Part shown: piece after piece, positions 43,801 to 53,037 of the stretch
How positions within the stretch are numbered: position 1 is the stretch's first letter
Layout: every line of letters starts with the position of its first letter
Assembly (NCBI GenBank): GCA_963762165.1
Contig: CAVXJN010000003.1
Coordinates: 62,001-126,000 of the forward strand
Direction of reading: 5' to 3'
Length of the DNA: 64,000 bases
Source: CAVXJN01 sp963762165
Lineage (GTDB): Bacteria; Pseudomonadota; Gammaproteobacteria; JASBUN01
Program-made: the position numbers and the translations under genes
Notes under the pieces: model-generated
Told to the model about the DNA's origin: nothing
Database searches by the model: none
The model's input: the letters and a program-made list of their open reading frames with translations, nothing else

Positions 43801-46234
43801 GTGCATCGACCACCATTTGTTGCGCCGGCTCGCTGTCGGCAGGGATGGACTTGCCGTGTTCTACAGCAGCGAACGCACGATCGATGAACGCCTGCACATC
43901 GAATGTGACGGCTTCATGCCGTTCCAGGGCGTCAATGAGCTGAGGTAGCGCTGCAGCGGCGTCGCACACGATCGCGACCGCTTCCGAGTGCGGCGGTATG
44001 GTGTTGTCCAGAATACGGTTGAGTAGATTCTCCAACGACCACGACATTTCGCCAATCACCGTCGCCCCGACCAGCCGTCCGCTGCCCTTGAGGGTGTGGA
44101 ACGAGCGCCGCATACGTCCGAGCGGCTCATGGTCGTCGAAGTTCTGCTGCCACTTGGGCAGCATTTCGTTGATGTTGCCAAGCTCTTCACGAGCCTCTTC
44201 AACGAAAATTTCCAGAATATCGTCGTCGAGGTCGTCGGCCGCCAAGGGCGCCGAAGATTCCTCTACCGCTGCCTCGACGACTTCCGCCGCAGGCGGCTCC
44301 GGTGCATCGGTCGAGGGTTCGACGGCTTCGATAACCGGTTCGAATTCGATCTCCTCGACCTCGATCTCGTCGCTAGCCGCCGGAAGATCGAGCGATATTT
44401 CTTCGATTTCCGGCTCGGCATCCGCAACCGGTTCAGCCAGCGCCGCTGAGTTGAATTCTATAGTCTGGTCGGGCTCGGCGACGGCCCCGAGGTCGCCGGC
44501 GGCCTCGGATGGCGGGGCCGGGATCGGCTCCGCAACCGCAAAACCGAGCGCGGCGACACTTCTGCTAGCCACGTCCAGCAGCGAAGGAGCCGGCGCGCGA
44601 TCGTCCAGCCGTGCCTCAAGGAAATACTCGACGCTGCTGATCGCATCAGCCAAAGCATCGAGCTCGCTCTGATCCGGGGTGATGCGATCCGCCAACAAGC
44701 GTGTCTCAATATAGCGGCTAATGGAGTCCAGCAACCGGCTCACGGGCTCCATGCCGAGCATCTGAATCGCGCCGCGGACCTGGTTGAACTGCTGCGGCAC
44801 ATCCACCAGTAGCAGATGGTCCCAAGGCGAATCAATAAACGCGACGATTGCTTCTTTGGCGTGATTGATGCCGGCACTGACTTCACGCAGCACAGTCTGA
44901 CCAATCTCGCGCATTTCAGCCGCGGGAAGCTGCAGCGAAGAGGAATCCGTAGGCTGGGCGTCCTGATTGCGCGTGCTAATTCGGCTTTCCACCAAACCTT
45001 GCAGACATGACTCGGCATAAAGCAACGAGCCGGCGATTTCCATCAGACGTTCTTCGCTGGCCTCCAACTCGCCGGCGCGTATGCGATTTACGATTGCTTC
45101 CTGATCCTGAATCACCTTGCGCGGCATGCCCATGCCCAGCATGCCCAAGGTATCGGCGACCCTGCGCAATACTTCGGCTTGCGGGGCGAGGTCTTCGACA
45201 GCACGTGTATCGCTGCGAAGGAACAGGTCCATGGCGTCTTTGACGCCCGCGAGGTCCTCGCGTATCGCGTCGGCTACGGTGCGCATCATGGCCGCATTGG
45301 GTCCGGCGAGTTCCTCGCGTGCGCTGGCCAATTCTTCAGCATTGGGTACTGCGCCGCCGAGCTTGAACTTATCCTTGATGGCGCTGACGCGTGGCGTGCT
45401 CTTAACCGAACGGGCAACGTAATAGAGCAAATTCTTTAGCAGTTCCGCGGCGGGAGCTGCGGCTAATGCTTGTTCGCCGAGATCGATCAAACGCTTCAGC
45501 TCCCGGTCTACCTGGCCGAGCAGTTTTTTCACCGATGCGCTGGCATCGATACCGTCGTGCAGCAGGGCTTCAAGTACGCCGCCTGCAACCCACCATAAGC
45601 GCACTGCGGATTGGCGGATGCCGTTGTGTTCGAGCTGCGCGACAACATCCGCCATTTTGGCCAGATTGTCGTTCACGTCCTTATCGCGAATCCATCCCAA
45701 CAAGCCGATCTGGAACTGGTGACGCAAGCGCCGTGCGAGCTGGATCAAGACCTGTTCGTCGGCACTGTCCAGGTGTTGATCTTCGGGCGCTGATTCGCCT
45801 CCCGTCAGGTCCGGTGCGAACAGGGCGTTTTCCGACAGTAGATTTTCGCCACGCGCTGCGCGCAGATCGTTCAGCAGGGGCAGCAAAACCAACGGTTCGT
45901 CGGCGTAGCCGCTCTGGACGCGCTCGAGGTAATCCGGTAGCTGCAGAATCCCCCGCATGAGAACTTCGTATGCTTCGGTTTGCTGCGACACATCCCCCGA
46001 AGTCAGCGCCTTGGCCAACTGCTCCATTTCTTCTGCCAGCAGCGCGGCGCCGTAGAGTTCGACCATCTGCAGGGTGCCCGTCACCTGGTGCAGGTAACTG
46101 AAACAGAACTGCAGCTGCGTGGCGTCTTCAGGGTTTTCGACATACTCTTCCAGCGACTGCTGCGCTTGCTTCAGGGTATCGTCGATTTCCTGCTTGACCC
46201 AGCTGAGTGTGCCGTAATCGATGTTCTTATCCAT
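40880..46234 (-). CDS. chpA: ChpA, hybrid chemosensory histidine kinase
   Basis: Product of 1784 residues; the CheA-type kinase of the twitching system. The N-terminal segment (YLHQVTGTLQM) and FNQVRGAIQML near 480-500 are degenerate Hpt-like units. Three intact Hpt sites follow: FHTLKGSGRLVGA (about 713), LHTLHGSARMAGA (about 875) and LHTLKGGARMAGI (about 1031). Then dimerisation and ATPase parts (LEHMLRNAVAHGIE about 1365, GRGVGMDVVNSEI about 1460), a CheW domain (about 1500-1640) and a C-terminal receiver with VMLLDIEMPRMDG. The MDKNIDYGTLSWVK start fits AGGA 7 bases upstream. P. aeruginosa ChpA is longer (about 2470). Confidence 0.95.
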   Translation of the reverse strand: MDKNIDYGTLSWVKQEIDDTLKQAQQSLEEYVENPEDATQLQFCFSYLHQVTGTLQMVELYGAALLAEEMEQLAKALTSGDVSQQTEAYEVLMRGILQLPDYLERVQSGYADEPLVLLPLLNDLRAARGENLLSENALFAPDLTGGESAPEDQHLDSADEQVLIQLARRLRHQFQIGLLGWIRDKDVNDNLAKMADVVAQLEHNGIRQSAVRLWWVAGGVLEALLHDGIDASASVKKLLGQVDRELKRLIDLGEQALAAAPAAELLKNLLYYVARSVKSTPRVSAIKDKFKLGGAVPNAEELASAREELAGPNAAMMRTVADAIREDLAGVKDAMDLFLRSDTRAVEDLAPQAEVLRRVADTLGMLGMGMPRKVIQDQEAIVNRIRAGELEASEERLMEIAGSLLYAESCLQGLVESRISTRNQDAQPTDSSSLQLPAAEMREIGQTVLREVSAGINHAKEAIVAFIDSPWDHLLLVDVPQQFNQVRGAIQMLGMEPVSRLLDSISRYIETRLLADRITPDQSELDALADAISSVEYFLEARLDDRAPAPSLLDVASRSVAALGFAVAEPIPAPPSEAAGDLGAVAEPDQTIEFNSAALAEPVADAEPEIEEISLDLPAASDEIEVEEIEFEPVIEAVEPSTDAPEPPAAEVVEAAVEESSAPLAADDLDDDILEIFVEEAREELGNINEMLPKWQQNFDDHEPLGRMRRSFHTLKGSGRLVGATVIGEMSWSLENLLNRILDNTIPPHSEAVAIVCDAAAALPQLIDALERHEAVTFDVQAFIDRAFAAVEHGKSIPADSEPAQQMVVDALESTVPEESRPADSDESQEAMDTQLHEIFSKESAGHIDAIHGFMERCRNDIEQCAVDEGLIRALHTLHGSARMAGANDIAELSGLLEKYAKALMGNDTLLPEEGMASLVESVGAVEQMLQLINQSEQSLPDYGALVARVRSLYEAEQAKVEERLRREQAAVKDAVVEQAVSTEQAEYDQELVEVFLEEAAEILDSSDATMQRWREDANNTEIVAALQRDLHTLKGGARMAGISAIGDLSHALESLLEAIVDGRARATETAQSAVHKALDRLYGMLERTQEMRPVEPANELVAEVQAILASGGEGAAAAPAQTPEVVSHESAEVSAAPQPAPEAADVVPFVIPKATPEAEDGESDPAAENAQRGQNQDMVRVRADLLDNLVNYAGEVSIYRSRLEQNVGAFGYNLVELEQTVTRLRDQLRKLEIETEAQILYRYEIENDGDEDFDPLEMDRYSQMQQLSRALMESVADIGSIEGLLGGLVSESETLLVQQSRVNTDLQEGLMRTRMVPFTGLVPRLRRIVRQTAQELNKKAQLQVSGAQGEMDRTVLDRILAPLEHMLRNAVAHGIENPQQRSERNKPETGTIHVDMAREGSEVVITVTDDGAGMDLEAIRRKASERGLIADSAELTDHDVMQFVLESGFSTASEVTQISGRGVGMDVVNSEIKQLGGVLQIDSRHGLGTRFVIRLPFTLAVNQALLVAVGEENYAIPLTSVEGIVRMSRAELEAYFAAPTTRYEYGGRDYQVQNLGALLGAASQLSETAKLLPVMLVRSGDHRMALQVDALMGSREIVVKSVGPQISTVRSVSGATILGDGRVVLILDVAALIRVSAAARVSAFDTEGSEAATVEAAPATVMVVDDSITVRKVTSRLLQRNGMQVLTAKDGVDAVAQLQENLPDVMLLDIEMPRMDGFELATHIRNEPRLRHIPIIMITSRTGDKHRRRAREIGVNRYLGKPYQESELLQNIEELLQECSSEP

Positions 46235-46256
46235 TGTCATATCCTGCAGCACCGGC

Positions 46257-47138
46257 TCAGCTCACACGTCGATAAGCGAGCGTATGCGCGGAGGTTAGCT
46301 TTTCCATTTGCGGATGTTGCCAGCCGATCAACTCGCCTGAACCTAGCACCAGGACACCGCCAAGGCACAAACGCGAGGCAAGTGCATCAGCGAGGGCGGC
46401 TCGGCGCGAGCGCTCAAAATAGATGAGCAGGTTCTGACAACAAATGATATCCATTGGACCGAAAGGTTCGTTGCCGGCGTCCAGGATGTTGCTGCGTACG
46501 AAGCATACCCGCCGCTTCAACCCCGGCACCACGCTGACCCGATCGTCACCTTCCGAAATGAGATAAGTCGCCGCCATGTCAGGCGGCAGGTCCTTGACCC
46601 GAGTTCGAGGGTAGATGCCGGCGCCGGCGGTACGCAACGCAGGCTGGCTTATGTCGGTCGCGGTAACGCCGAAATAACCCGTGCCACCCCGTTGCCGCAG
46701 CGCCTGGTCGATGACCATTGCCAGCGTGTAGGCTTCCTCGCCCGTCGCGCAGCCAACGTTCCAGGCCTGGATACTGACGCTGGAACTGTCCGGATGCTTG
46801 CGCACCACTTCCTCGGCAACCAGTTCCATTGCATGGGGATGGCGGTAAAAACGCGTTTCGTGGACCGTAAGGCGATCCACCAGGGTGGACCACTCCATCA
46901 CCGCGCCAGCCCCTTCGACGAGTCTTTCGAAGTACTCGTCAAAACATTCGCAACCGATTTCCCGCATCCGCAGACCCAGGCTCGTAATCAAGAAGGACTT
47001 ACGTTCTGGCGGCAGGAACGTGCCGGTCCGCTCTTCCAGCAACTCGACCCACTTGCGGAATTGAACTTCGCTCATTTCCGGCAAGGTGCGACCAATTGCG
47101 GAAGGCGTCACCTGCGATTGTTGCTGCGCGCCGCTCAC
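46257..47138 (-). CDS. pilK: PilK, CheR-type chemoreceptor methyltransferase
   Basis: Product of 293 residues. N-terminal CheR helix domain (FRKWVELLEERTGTFLPPERKSFL), then the SAM-binding core: VHETRFYRHPHAMELV, IQAWNVGCATGEEAYTLAM, GVTATDISQPALRTA, FGPMDIICCQNLLIYF and a final GSGELIGWQHPQMEKL. It methylates glutamates of PilJ using SAM. It starts 18 bases after the pilJ stop and ends 22 bases before the chpA start. Confidence 0.94.
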   Translation of the reverse strand: MSGAQQQSQVTPSAIGRTLPEMSEVQFRKWVELLEERTGTFLPPERKSFLITSLGLRMREIGCECFDEYFERLVEGAGAVMEWSTLVDRLTVHETRFYRHPHAMELVAEEVVRKHPDSSSVSIQAWNVGCATGEEAYTLAMVIDQALRQRGGTGYFGVTATDISQPALRTAGAGIYPRTRVKDLPPDMAATYLISEGDDRVSVVPGLKRRVCFVRSNILDAGNEPFGPMDIICCQNLLIYFERSRRAALADALASRLCLGGVLVLGSGELIGWQHPQMEKLTSAHTLAYRRVS

Positions 47139-47156
47139 TGCGTTCGGTCTCGTCGA

Positions 47157-49181
47157 TCAACCAGGCAACTTGAAGCCGGCGACGGACTTGCGCAGGTCGT
47201 TTGCCAACTCTGCCAAGTTGCCGATAGACGCTGCCGTTTCATTGGTACCGGCGGACGTCTGCGTCGTGATCTCCTGAATGACGTTCATGGTGTCGGAGAT
47301 GTTGGCCGCGGCACTGGACTGCTGACCTGCGGTGCCGGAGATGGATTCGATGAGTTCGGCCAGTCGATTGGACACGTTCTCGATCTCTTCGAGCGCTTCG
47401 CCCGCGTCTTCGGCCAATTGCGCTCCCTTGACCACGCCTGCGGTACTTTGCTCCATCGAGATTACCGCTTCGTTGGTATCGGTCTGAATGGTCTTTACCA
47501 GTGCTTCGATCTGCTTGGTAGCGTTACTGGAACGCTCTGCGAGGCGCTGTACTTCGTCGGCAACCACCGCGAAACCGCGGCCCGCTTCACCGGCCATGGC
47601 GGCCTGGATTGCAGCATTCAGAGACAGAATGTTGGTCTGGTCGGCGATGTCGTTGATGAGTTCGACGATGTCACCGATTTCCTGCGAGCTTTCGCCAAGA
47701 CGCTTGATACGTTTCGAAGTCTCCTGGATCTGTTCTCGGATAGTGTCCATACCCTGAATCGAGCGGCGCACCGTGTCGGCGCCCTTGTGAGCCACTTCCA
47801 CCGAGTAACGCGCCACGTCCGAGGATTCGGCGGCGTGGCTCGAGACTTCCTGAATGGACCCCGCCATGTCGTTGATGGCCGTGCTCGCACCGCTGATCTG
47901 CTGCGCCTGATGGTCCGACGCTTCGGCCAGATGCATGGCGGTCGCCTGCGTCTGTTGGGCAGCGGACGACACCTGCACCGAAGTCTCGTTGATGGTGGTT
48001 ACCAGGGTACGAAGCTCCTGGGTGGCACTATTGAACGCGTCGGCGATGGCGCCCGTGAAATCTTCGGTCACTTCCGCCTCCGCGGTCAGATCACCTTCGG
48101 ACAGACCCTGAATCTGATCCAACAAGCGGAGAATGGCTTCCTGGTGGCGCTCGGTCTGCTCTTCCGCAGACGCCGTACGCGAATCAGCGTCCTTCTTCAG
48201 GCGCCATCCCAATACGACCAGCAGGAGGAGAGTGACAATACCGGCGGCTCCCGCGACGATATTGAGCGTCATGTGGTTGCCGGCCCCGGTGTAGGCCGTG
48301 ACCAGCTTGTCGCTGTTGGAGATCACGGCGTCACTGTTGCCGGCAACGTTACCCACGGCGTCCTGCACTTCGAACAGATCCGGGGTCTTTTCCAGGATCG
48401 CGCCGACCATGTCGCTGACCGTAGCGAAGTAGGTAGAGACCTGCTCGAGCTTTTCGCGTGCGTCGGGATCGTTGACGCGCTGAATCCCCTGGGACTGGTC
48501 GCCGCGCAACATACCGGAAAGTACATTGCCGAAAATGGTGATGTCGCGGCCGAACCGGTCGGCAGCGGTAACGGAGCCTTCACCACCAAGCAGCACCTTG
48601 TTCACGTTATTGGCAATACGCTGGCTGAGCATGAGCTGCACGCTGGCCTTGTAGATTTGCAGCGGCGGGGCGCTCTTCTCGACGAGAATACTCACGACCT
48701 CGTCGGAATCGGCCAACAGTTGCGGGATCAGCCCACTGATCTTGCCGGCATTCTCGCGCACGGACAGGACCGGATCCTTGGCTTTCAGTATCACCGCGAC
48801 ATGTTTGTCGAGTTTCTGCCAGGAGTTACTGACCGCGTCCAACTCGTTCGCCGCGATGAGCTCCGAGGTGGCGGGCAGATCTGCATCACCCTGTTGCAGG
48901 CGATTCAGGTTCTGCTGGAAGCGATTACGATAGTCGGCCAGCGCCTTGAATGCGCCTTCCTTGCCGCTCGCCGCTTCCAGTGCGTTGGTGGCGATTCGCT
49001 GCGACAACACGCGCTGCTCACCGGCCAAGGCGATGTATTGGCGGTCGTAGCCGCTACGCACAGAGACGTAGACGAAAACCGTCATCATCACCACGAAGGA
49101 CACGACCAGCGGCACGATGATGCCGAGATATTTCCGGTCGGTACCCAATTTCTTCAAGGCGTCTGCGTTTAACTTGCTCAT
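47157..49181 (-). CDS. pilJ: PilJ, methyl-accepting chemoreceptor for twitching
   Basis: Product of 674 residues from an ATG at 49181 with GGGAG upstream. Membrane helix 1 is about 20-44 (IIVPLVVSFVVMMTVFVYVSV); a long periplasmic domain holds two PilJ sensor modules (EQRVLSQRIATNALEAASG and LMLSQRIANNVNKVLLGGEG); helix 2 is about 309-331 (GIVTLLLLVVLG). HAMP-like and signalling regions follow, with the hairpin tip IADQTNILSLNAAIQAAMAG and EAGRGFAVVADEVQRLAERS. It senses surface contact or pilin and drives ChpA. Confidence 0.95.
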   Translation of the reverse strand: MSKLNADALKKLGTDRKYLGIIVPLVVSFVVMMTVFVYVSVRSGYDRQYIALAGEQRVLSQRIATNALEAASGKEGAFKALADYRNRFQQNLNRLQQGDADLPATSELIAANELDAVSNSWQKLDKHVAVILKAKDPVLSVRENAGKISGLIPQLLADSDEVVSILVEKSAPPLQIYKASVQLMLSQRIANNVNKVLLGGEGSVTAADRFGRDITIFGNVLSGMLRGDQSQGIQRVNDPDAREKLEQVSTYFATVSDMVGAILEKTPDLFEVQDAVGNVAGNSDAVISNSDKLVTAYTGAGNHMTLNIVAGAAGIVTLLLLVVLGWRLKKDADSRTASAEEQTERHQEAILRLLDQIQGLSEGDLTAEAEVTEDFTGAIADAFNSATQELRTLVTTINETSVQVSSAAQQTQATAMHLAEASDHQAQQISGASTAINDMAGSIQEVSSHAAESSDVARYSVEVAHKGADTVRRSIQGMDTIREQIQETSKRIKRLGESSQEIGDIVELINDIADQTNILSLNAAIQAAMAGEAGRGFAVVADEVQRLAERSSNATKQIEALVKTIQTDTNEAVISMEQSTAGVVKGAQLAEDAGEALEEIENVSNRLAELIESISGTAGQQSSAAANISDTMNVIQEITTQTSAGTNETAASIGNLAELANDLRKSVAGFKLPG

Positions 49182-49269
49182 TAGTCCAATCTCCCGAAAC
49201 AGGCCAATCCTAGTGATGCAGCCCGAATGCCGTCCTCCCAATGGTGCCGCCAGCTACCGCCTTGGCGAC

Positions 49270-49815
49270 TCACACCGCAACCTGCATGAACAGCGGGCTT
49301 TCAGCCAGCTTGCGCATGCTGAACACCGGCCATGCACGGCCATCCAACTCAAAGCCCCGCTCCAAATAGGGCAGTGTTTCCACGTCTGAATCCGGTCTTG
49401 CTGCCAACCTGCTGTCAACGTCGAAGTGGCGCAAACCCGTCACCTCATCCACCAGCAACCCGGCAAATACGCCGCGATGGTTAATGACCAAAATCCGCGT
49501 GCGTTTTCCGACCACCGTGCGGCGGCCGTACAAATATCCGTTCAGGTCCATGATCGGCAGCAGATTGCCGCGGACATTGGCGATTCCCAACACCCACGAT
49601 TTGGCACCTGGCACCCGGGTCATCACGGGCAGCGTGAGCAACTCGGTGACTTCGTCCAGCGGTGCGAGCATCCATCGCTCGCCAAGCCGGAAACCGATAC
49701 CGCTCCACTGTTCACGTATGTCCTGCTGCTGCGGCAGCCCTGCCGCATTGGCGCGCGCCCGCCGCTCGATGTCGGCGAGCAACACGATCGGATTGGCCCC
49801 CTGCTGATCCGTCAT
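49270..49815 (-). CDS. pilI: PilI, CheW-like adaptor
   Basis: Product of 181 residues starting MTDQQGANPIVLLADIERRA. CheW core: GIGFRLGERWMLAPLDEVTELL, VLGIANVRGNLLPIMDLNGYLYG, RILVINHRGVFAGLLVDEV. It connects PilJ to ChpA. It lies 13 bases after the pilH stop and 88 bases before the pilJ start on the same strand. Confidence 0.94.
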   Translation of the reverse strand: MTDQQGANPIVLLADIERRARANAAGLPQQQDIREQWSGIGFRLGERWMLAPLDEVTELLTLPVMTRVPGAKSWVLGIANVRGNLLPIMDLNGYLYGRRTVVGKRTRILVINHRGVFAGLLVDEVTGLRHFDVDSRLAARPDSDVETLPYLERGFELDGRAWPVFSMRKLAESPLFMQVAV

Positions 49816-49828
49816 CGCCGTTCTCCGT

Positions 49829-50194
49829 TCAGCCAGCCAGAACCGACTGAATCTTGCCGACCAGATCCGTTTCCTGGGCGGGCTTGGTGACATAGTCCTT
49901 GGCGCCCTGGCGCAGGCCCCAGACGCGATCGGTCTGCTGATCCTTGGTGGTCACGATGATCACCGGGATCGCCGAAGTTTCCTGATTCTTGGTAAGCTGG
50001 CGAGTCGCCTGAAATCCGTTCAACCCGGGCATGACCACGTCCATCAGAATGACGTCAGGCTTTTCCTTTTTGGCGACTTCTATCCCTTCCTCGCCACTGT
50101 TTGCGGAAATCGTCTGGAAGCCGTTCTTTTCCAACATCGTCTTCAAGACATGCACTTCGGTCGGAGAATCGTCGACGATCAGAATGCGAGCCAT
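49829..50194 (-). CDS. pilH: PilH, single-domain response regulator
   Basis: Product of 121 residues, a lone receiver. Asp pair in RILIVDDSPTE, phospho-acceptor in PDVILMDVVMPGLNGFQ, threonine and lysine in VIIVTTKDQQ and DYVTKPAQE. No output domain. In the Pseudomonas system PilH opposes PilG in controlling pilus retraction and acts with PilT. An AGGAG site lies upstream of the ATG. Confidence 0.95.
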   Translation of the reverse strand: MARILIVDDSPTEVHVLKTMLEKNGFQTISANSGEEGIEVAKKEKPDVILMDVVMPGLNGFQATRQLTKNQETSAIPVIIVTTKDQQTDRVWGLRQGAKDYVTKPAQETDLVGKIQSVLAG

Positions 50195-50365
50195 AGCTAA
50201 TTTGCTCCTGTAAATTTCAATTTCGCCTGGAAGGGGCGCAGCAGTCTACGTCCCGCCGGCATTGTCTAGTAGCGACCGGTAACGGATGCCTGTGGTGGCG
50301 TTCGAGCAGCCTGTTCCTGTCTTTTTCTCCCGAATCCTTGCGCTGAACGGTATCCGATGAACCGC

Positions 50366-50821
50366 TCAGTTGGCCTTCTTTACGTGCCTTTTAATTGCGC
50401 CCAGCAGTTCTTCTTTGGTGAACGGCTTGGTGAGATATTGCTCGGAACCGACGATCCGGCCACGAGCCTTGTCGAACAATCCATCCTTGCTGGACAACAT
50501 AATGACCGGCGTTTTCTTGAACACGCTGTTGTGCTTGATCAACGCACAGGTCTGATAGCCGTCCAGCCGCGGCATCATGATGTCGACGAAAATGATGTCC
50601 GGGGACTGGTCCGTGATCTTGGACAGCGCTTCAAAGCCGTCAGTCGCGGTCACGACCTCGCAGCCCGCTTTCTTGAGCAGGCTCTCGGCGGTACGACGAA
50701 TCGTCTTGCTATCGTCGATCACCATCACCTTCATGCCAGAGAAGTCCTGTTCCTGTTCGCCTGCCACGATACGGTCCGTCCCGGCTGGGGCTGGATGTTC
50801 ATGTACTCGTTGCGTGTCCAT
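50366..50821 (-). CDS. pilG: PilG, single-domain response regulator
   Basis: Product of 151 residues from ATG 50821 (MDTQRVHEHPAP); an upstream TTG at 50845 is possible. After a 28-residue extension the receiver reads VMVIDDSKTIRRTAESLLKKAG, IIFVDIMMPRLDGYQTCALIK, VIMLSSKDGLFDKARGRIVGS and YLTKPFTKEELLGAIK, which I know almost word for word from P. aeruginosa PilG. It promotes pilus extension. First gene of the pil-chp run; a promoter (TTGAAA ... GTTATG) may lie near 50865-50905. Confidence 0.95.
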   Translation of the reverse strand: MDTQRVHEHPAPAGTDRIVAGEQEQDFSGMKVMVIDDSKTIRRTAESLLKKAGCEVVTATDGFEALSKITDQSPDIIFVDIMMPRLDGYQTCALIKHNSVFKKTPVIMLSSKDGLFDKARGRIVGSEQYLTKPFTKEELLGAIKRHVKKAN

Positions 50822-50845
50822 ATCATTAATCCCAGTACAACTCAA

Positions 50846-51055
50846 TGGTTTAACACATGACCCGTAGATGTTACATAACCTCTTGAGACATCGTTCTTTT
50901 CAACTCGCGCCCCAATCTCCTGCGGTACACTATTCGATCCCTGGACAGCCAACTATGTCGCGGTTTGCATGTACTATCGGCCTCTTTGACCAATACCTTA
51001 AGCCTATGTCTGCGAAACTTGCCGGCGAGGAACTGCGGAAGGTAACGTTGGCGAT
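50846..51055. promoter_or_regulatory. Divergent promoter region of pilG and gshB
   Basis: 210 bases between oppositely read genes. On the minus strand TTGAAA (about 50896-50901) and GTTATG about 18 bases on could serve pilG. No rightward promoter for gshB is convincing. No sigma54 motif was seen. Confidence 0.3.
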
Positions 51056-52000
51056 ATGATTCGACTCGGCGTAGTAATGGACCCCATCGCGGATATCAAA
51101 ATCCGCAAGGACAGTACATTCGCGATGCTTCTGGCCGCGCAATCTCGCGGCTGGGAACTGCAATACATGGAACTGCGCGATTTAGCGTTGCGCGACGGCG
51201 CGGCGTGGGCGCGCAGCCGAAACCTGCGCGTTACGGACGACCCGCAGGGCTGGTACAGGCTCGGAGACGCGCAAGCGACTCCCTTGAGCGAACTCGACGT
51301 CGTGCTGATGCGCAAGGACCCCCCCTTCGACACCGAATATGTATATAGCACGTATATCCTGGAACGTGCGGCCGCGGCCGGCACGTTGATCGTTAACGAT
51401 CCACGCGGCATTCGCAATGCCAATGAAAAACTGTTCACGGCCTGGTTCGCCGAGTTCTGTCCCCCGACTCTGGTAACGCGGGACGCCGGCGCCATACGCG
51501 AATTTTTGGCCGAGCATGGCGACATCATTCTCAAGCCGCTGGGCGGCATGGGCGGCGCGTCGGTGTTCCGGGCACGCCGGGACGACCCGAATATCGGCGT
51601 GATCATCGAAACACTCACTGAAAATGCCAGTCGCTATGCCATGATTCAGCGTTTCGTACCGGAAATCAGCGCCGGCGACAAGCGCATTCTGGTGGTGGAC
51701 GGTGAACCGGTCCCCTACGCGCTGGCCCGCGTCCCTGCACCCGGGGAGACGCGCGGCAACCTCGCGGCGGGCGGCAGCGGCGTCGGCGTCGCACTCAGTC
51801 AACGCGACCGCGAAATTTGCGCCGCGGTAGGGCCGACGTTACGGGAGATGGGCTTGTTGTTCGTAGGGCTCGACGTCATTGGCGATTATCTGACCGAAAT
51901 CAACGTCACCAGTCCGACCTGCATCCGCGAGCTCGACGCCCTGTACGGACTCGACATCGCCGGGCAACTCATGGATGTGATCGCGGAGCGCATGCAGTGA
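51056..52000 (+). CDS. gshB: Glutathione synthetase
   Basis: Product of 314 residues; ATP-grasp enzyme that joins gamma-glutamylcysteine and glycine. Motifs: LGVVMDPIADIKIRKDSTFAML, DVVLMRKDPPFDTEYVYSTYIL, DIILKPLGGMGGASVFR, ALARVPAPGETRGNLAAGG, and YLTEINVTSPTCIRELD. In Pseudomonas gshB also lies beside pilG. The last base of its stop is followed directly by apbE, whose GTG start overlaps the stop. Confidence 0.96.
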   Translation: MIRLGVVMDPIADIKIRKDSTFAMLLAAQSRGWELQYMELRDLALRDGAAWARSRNLRVTDDPQGWYRLGDAQATPLSELDVVLMRKDPPFDTEYVYSTYILERAAAAGTLIVNDPRGIRNANEKLFTAWFAEFCPPTLVTRDAGAIREFLAEHGDIILKPLGGMGGASVFRARRDDPNIGVIIETLTENASRYAMIQRFVPEISAGDKRILVVDGEPVPYALARVPAPGETRGNLAAGGSGVGVALSQRDREICAAVGPTLREMGLLFVGLDVIGDYLTEINVTSPTCIRELDALYGLDIAGQLMDVIAERMQ

Positions 52001-53037
52001 GGTTCTTTGTGTTCGTGCTCACCGCGCTGATCGCCGCGGTGCTCCTAAGCGCCTGCAGTCATGAACCGGTCACCACCCATCGCACTTTCCTGGCATTCGG
52101 CACCCTGGTGGAGGTGACCATCGTCGGCGTCGAACCGCAGCGCGCCGAACGGGCGATCGACCAGGTACAACAGGAATTCGACTACATGCACAACACCTGG
52201 CAACCGTGGGAAGCCAGCGCGCTGTCACGTATGAACTCCCTGCTGCCGACGGGAGCGTGGTTTTCCGCGGCACCCTCGGTGCTGCCGCTGATCGAGCAGG
52301 CTAGCAAACTTGCCGAGGCCAGCGGCAATCGCTTCGACCCCGCCATCGGCAAGCTCATCAAGCTTTGGGGCTTCGACAGCGGCGAACCGACCGGACCGCC
52401 GCCGGACAAAAGCACGGTTGCCGCATTGGTGGCACAAAAGCCGCGAATGAGCGACATCCAGGTGGACGGCATCCGGGTACGCAGCACCAATCCCGCGGTG
52501 GTCTTGGACTTCGGCGCATTCGCCAAGGGTTACGGCGTCGATCGCACCATCGAGTTATTACGCAGACTCGGGGTCAACAACGCCATCATCAACGCCGGCG
52601 GCGATCTGCGCGCCATCGGCCGTCACGGCGGTCGCCCCTGGCGTATCGGCATTCGCGCCCCCCGCAGTCAAGGCATCCTGGCTTCGGTGGAAGTCAGCGG
52701 TGACGAAAGTGTGTTCACTTCCGGTGACTACGAACGCTTTTTCGAATACCAGGGCAAGCGCTATCATCACATCCTCGACCCCGCTACCGGCTATCCCGCC
52801 CGGGGCCTGACCTCGGTCACCGTGATCGCCGACGAAGGCGCGCGTGCCGATGCCGCTGCCACGGCGCTGTTCGTGGCCGGTCCTCAGCATTGGCGTGCAG
52901 TCGCGCACGCCATGGGGATGGATCAAGTCATGGTGATACTGGAGGACGGCTCGGTGCAGATGACACCGAAGATGAAACCTCGCATCCACTTCGAAGGCGA
53001 ATCGCCACCCGAGGTGGTGGTGGAGGCCGGGCAATGA
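51997..53037 (+). CDS. apbE: FAD:protein FMN transferase ApbE (lipoprotein)
   Basis: Product of 346 residues from a GTG overlapping the gshB stop. Signal peptide with lipobox (VLLSAC, Cys about 23), so it faces the periplasm. ApbE core: THRTFLAFGTLVEVTI, FDPAIGKLIKLWGF, VVLDFGAFAKGYGVDRTIELL, NNAIINAGGDLRAIG, and HHILDPATGYPARGLTSVTVIAD with the magnesium-binding aspartates. It attaches FMN covalently to threonine of exported flavoproteins. Target is not obvious here. Followed by NusG_II and Gx-transporter genes, a known flavinylation-linked set. Confidence 0.94.
   Translation: MRFFVFVLTALIAAVLLSACSHEPVTTHRTFLAFGTLVEVTIVGVEPQRAERAIDQVQQEFDYMHNTWQPWEASALSRMNSLLPTGAWFSAAPSVLPLIEQASKLAEASGNRFDPAIGKLIKLWGFDSGEPTGPPPDKSTVAALVAQKPRMSDIQVDGIRVRSTNPAVVLDFGAFAKGYGVDRTIELLRRLGVNNAIINAGGDLRAIGRHGGRPWRIGIRAPRSQGILASVEVSGDESVFTSGDYERFFEYQGKRYHHILDPATGYPARGLTSVTVIADEGARADAAATALFVAGPQHWRAVAHAMGMDQVMVILEDGSVQMTPKMKPRIHFEGESPPEVVVEAGQ

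Noticed and set aside
46692..49172. Long open frame on the plus strand (826 codons) opposite pilK and pilJ
   Set aside because: Antisense shadow of two firmly identified genes; no domain in its product.
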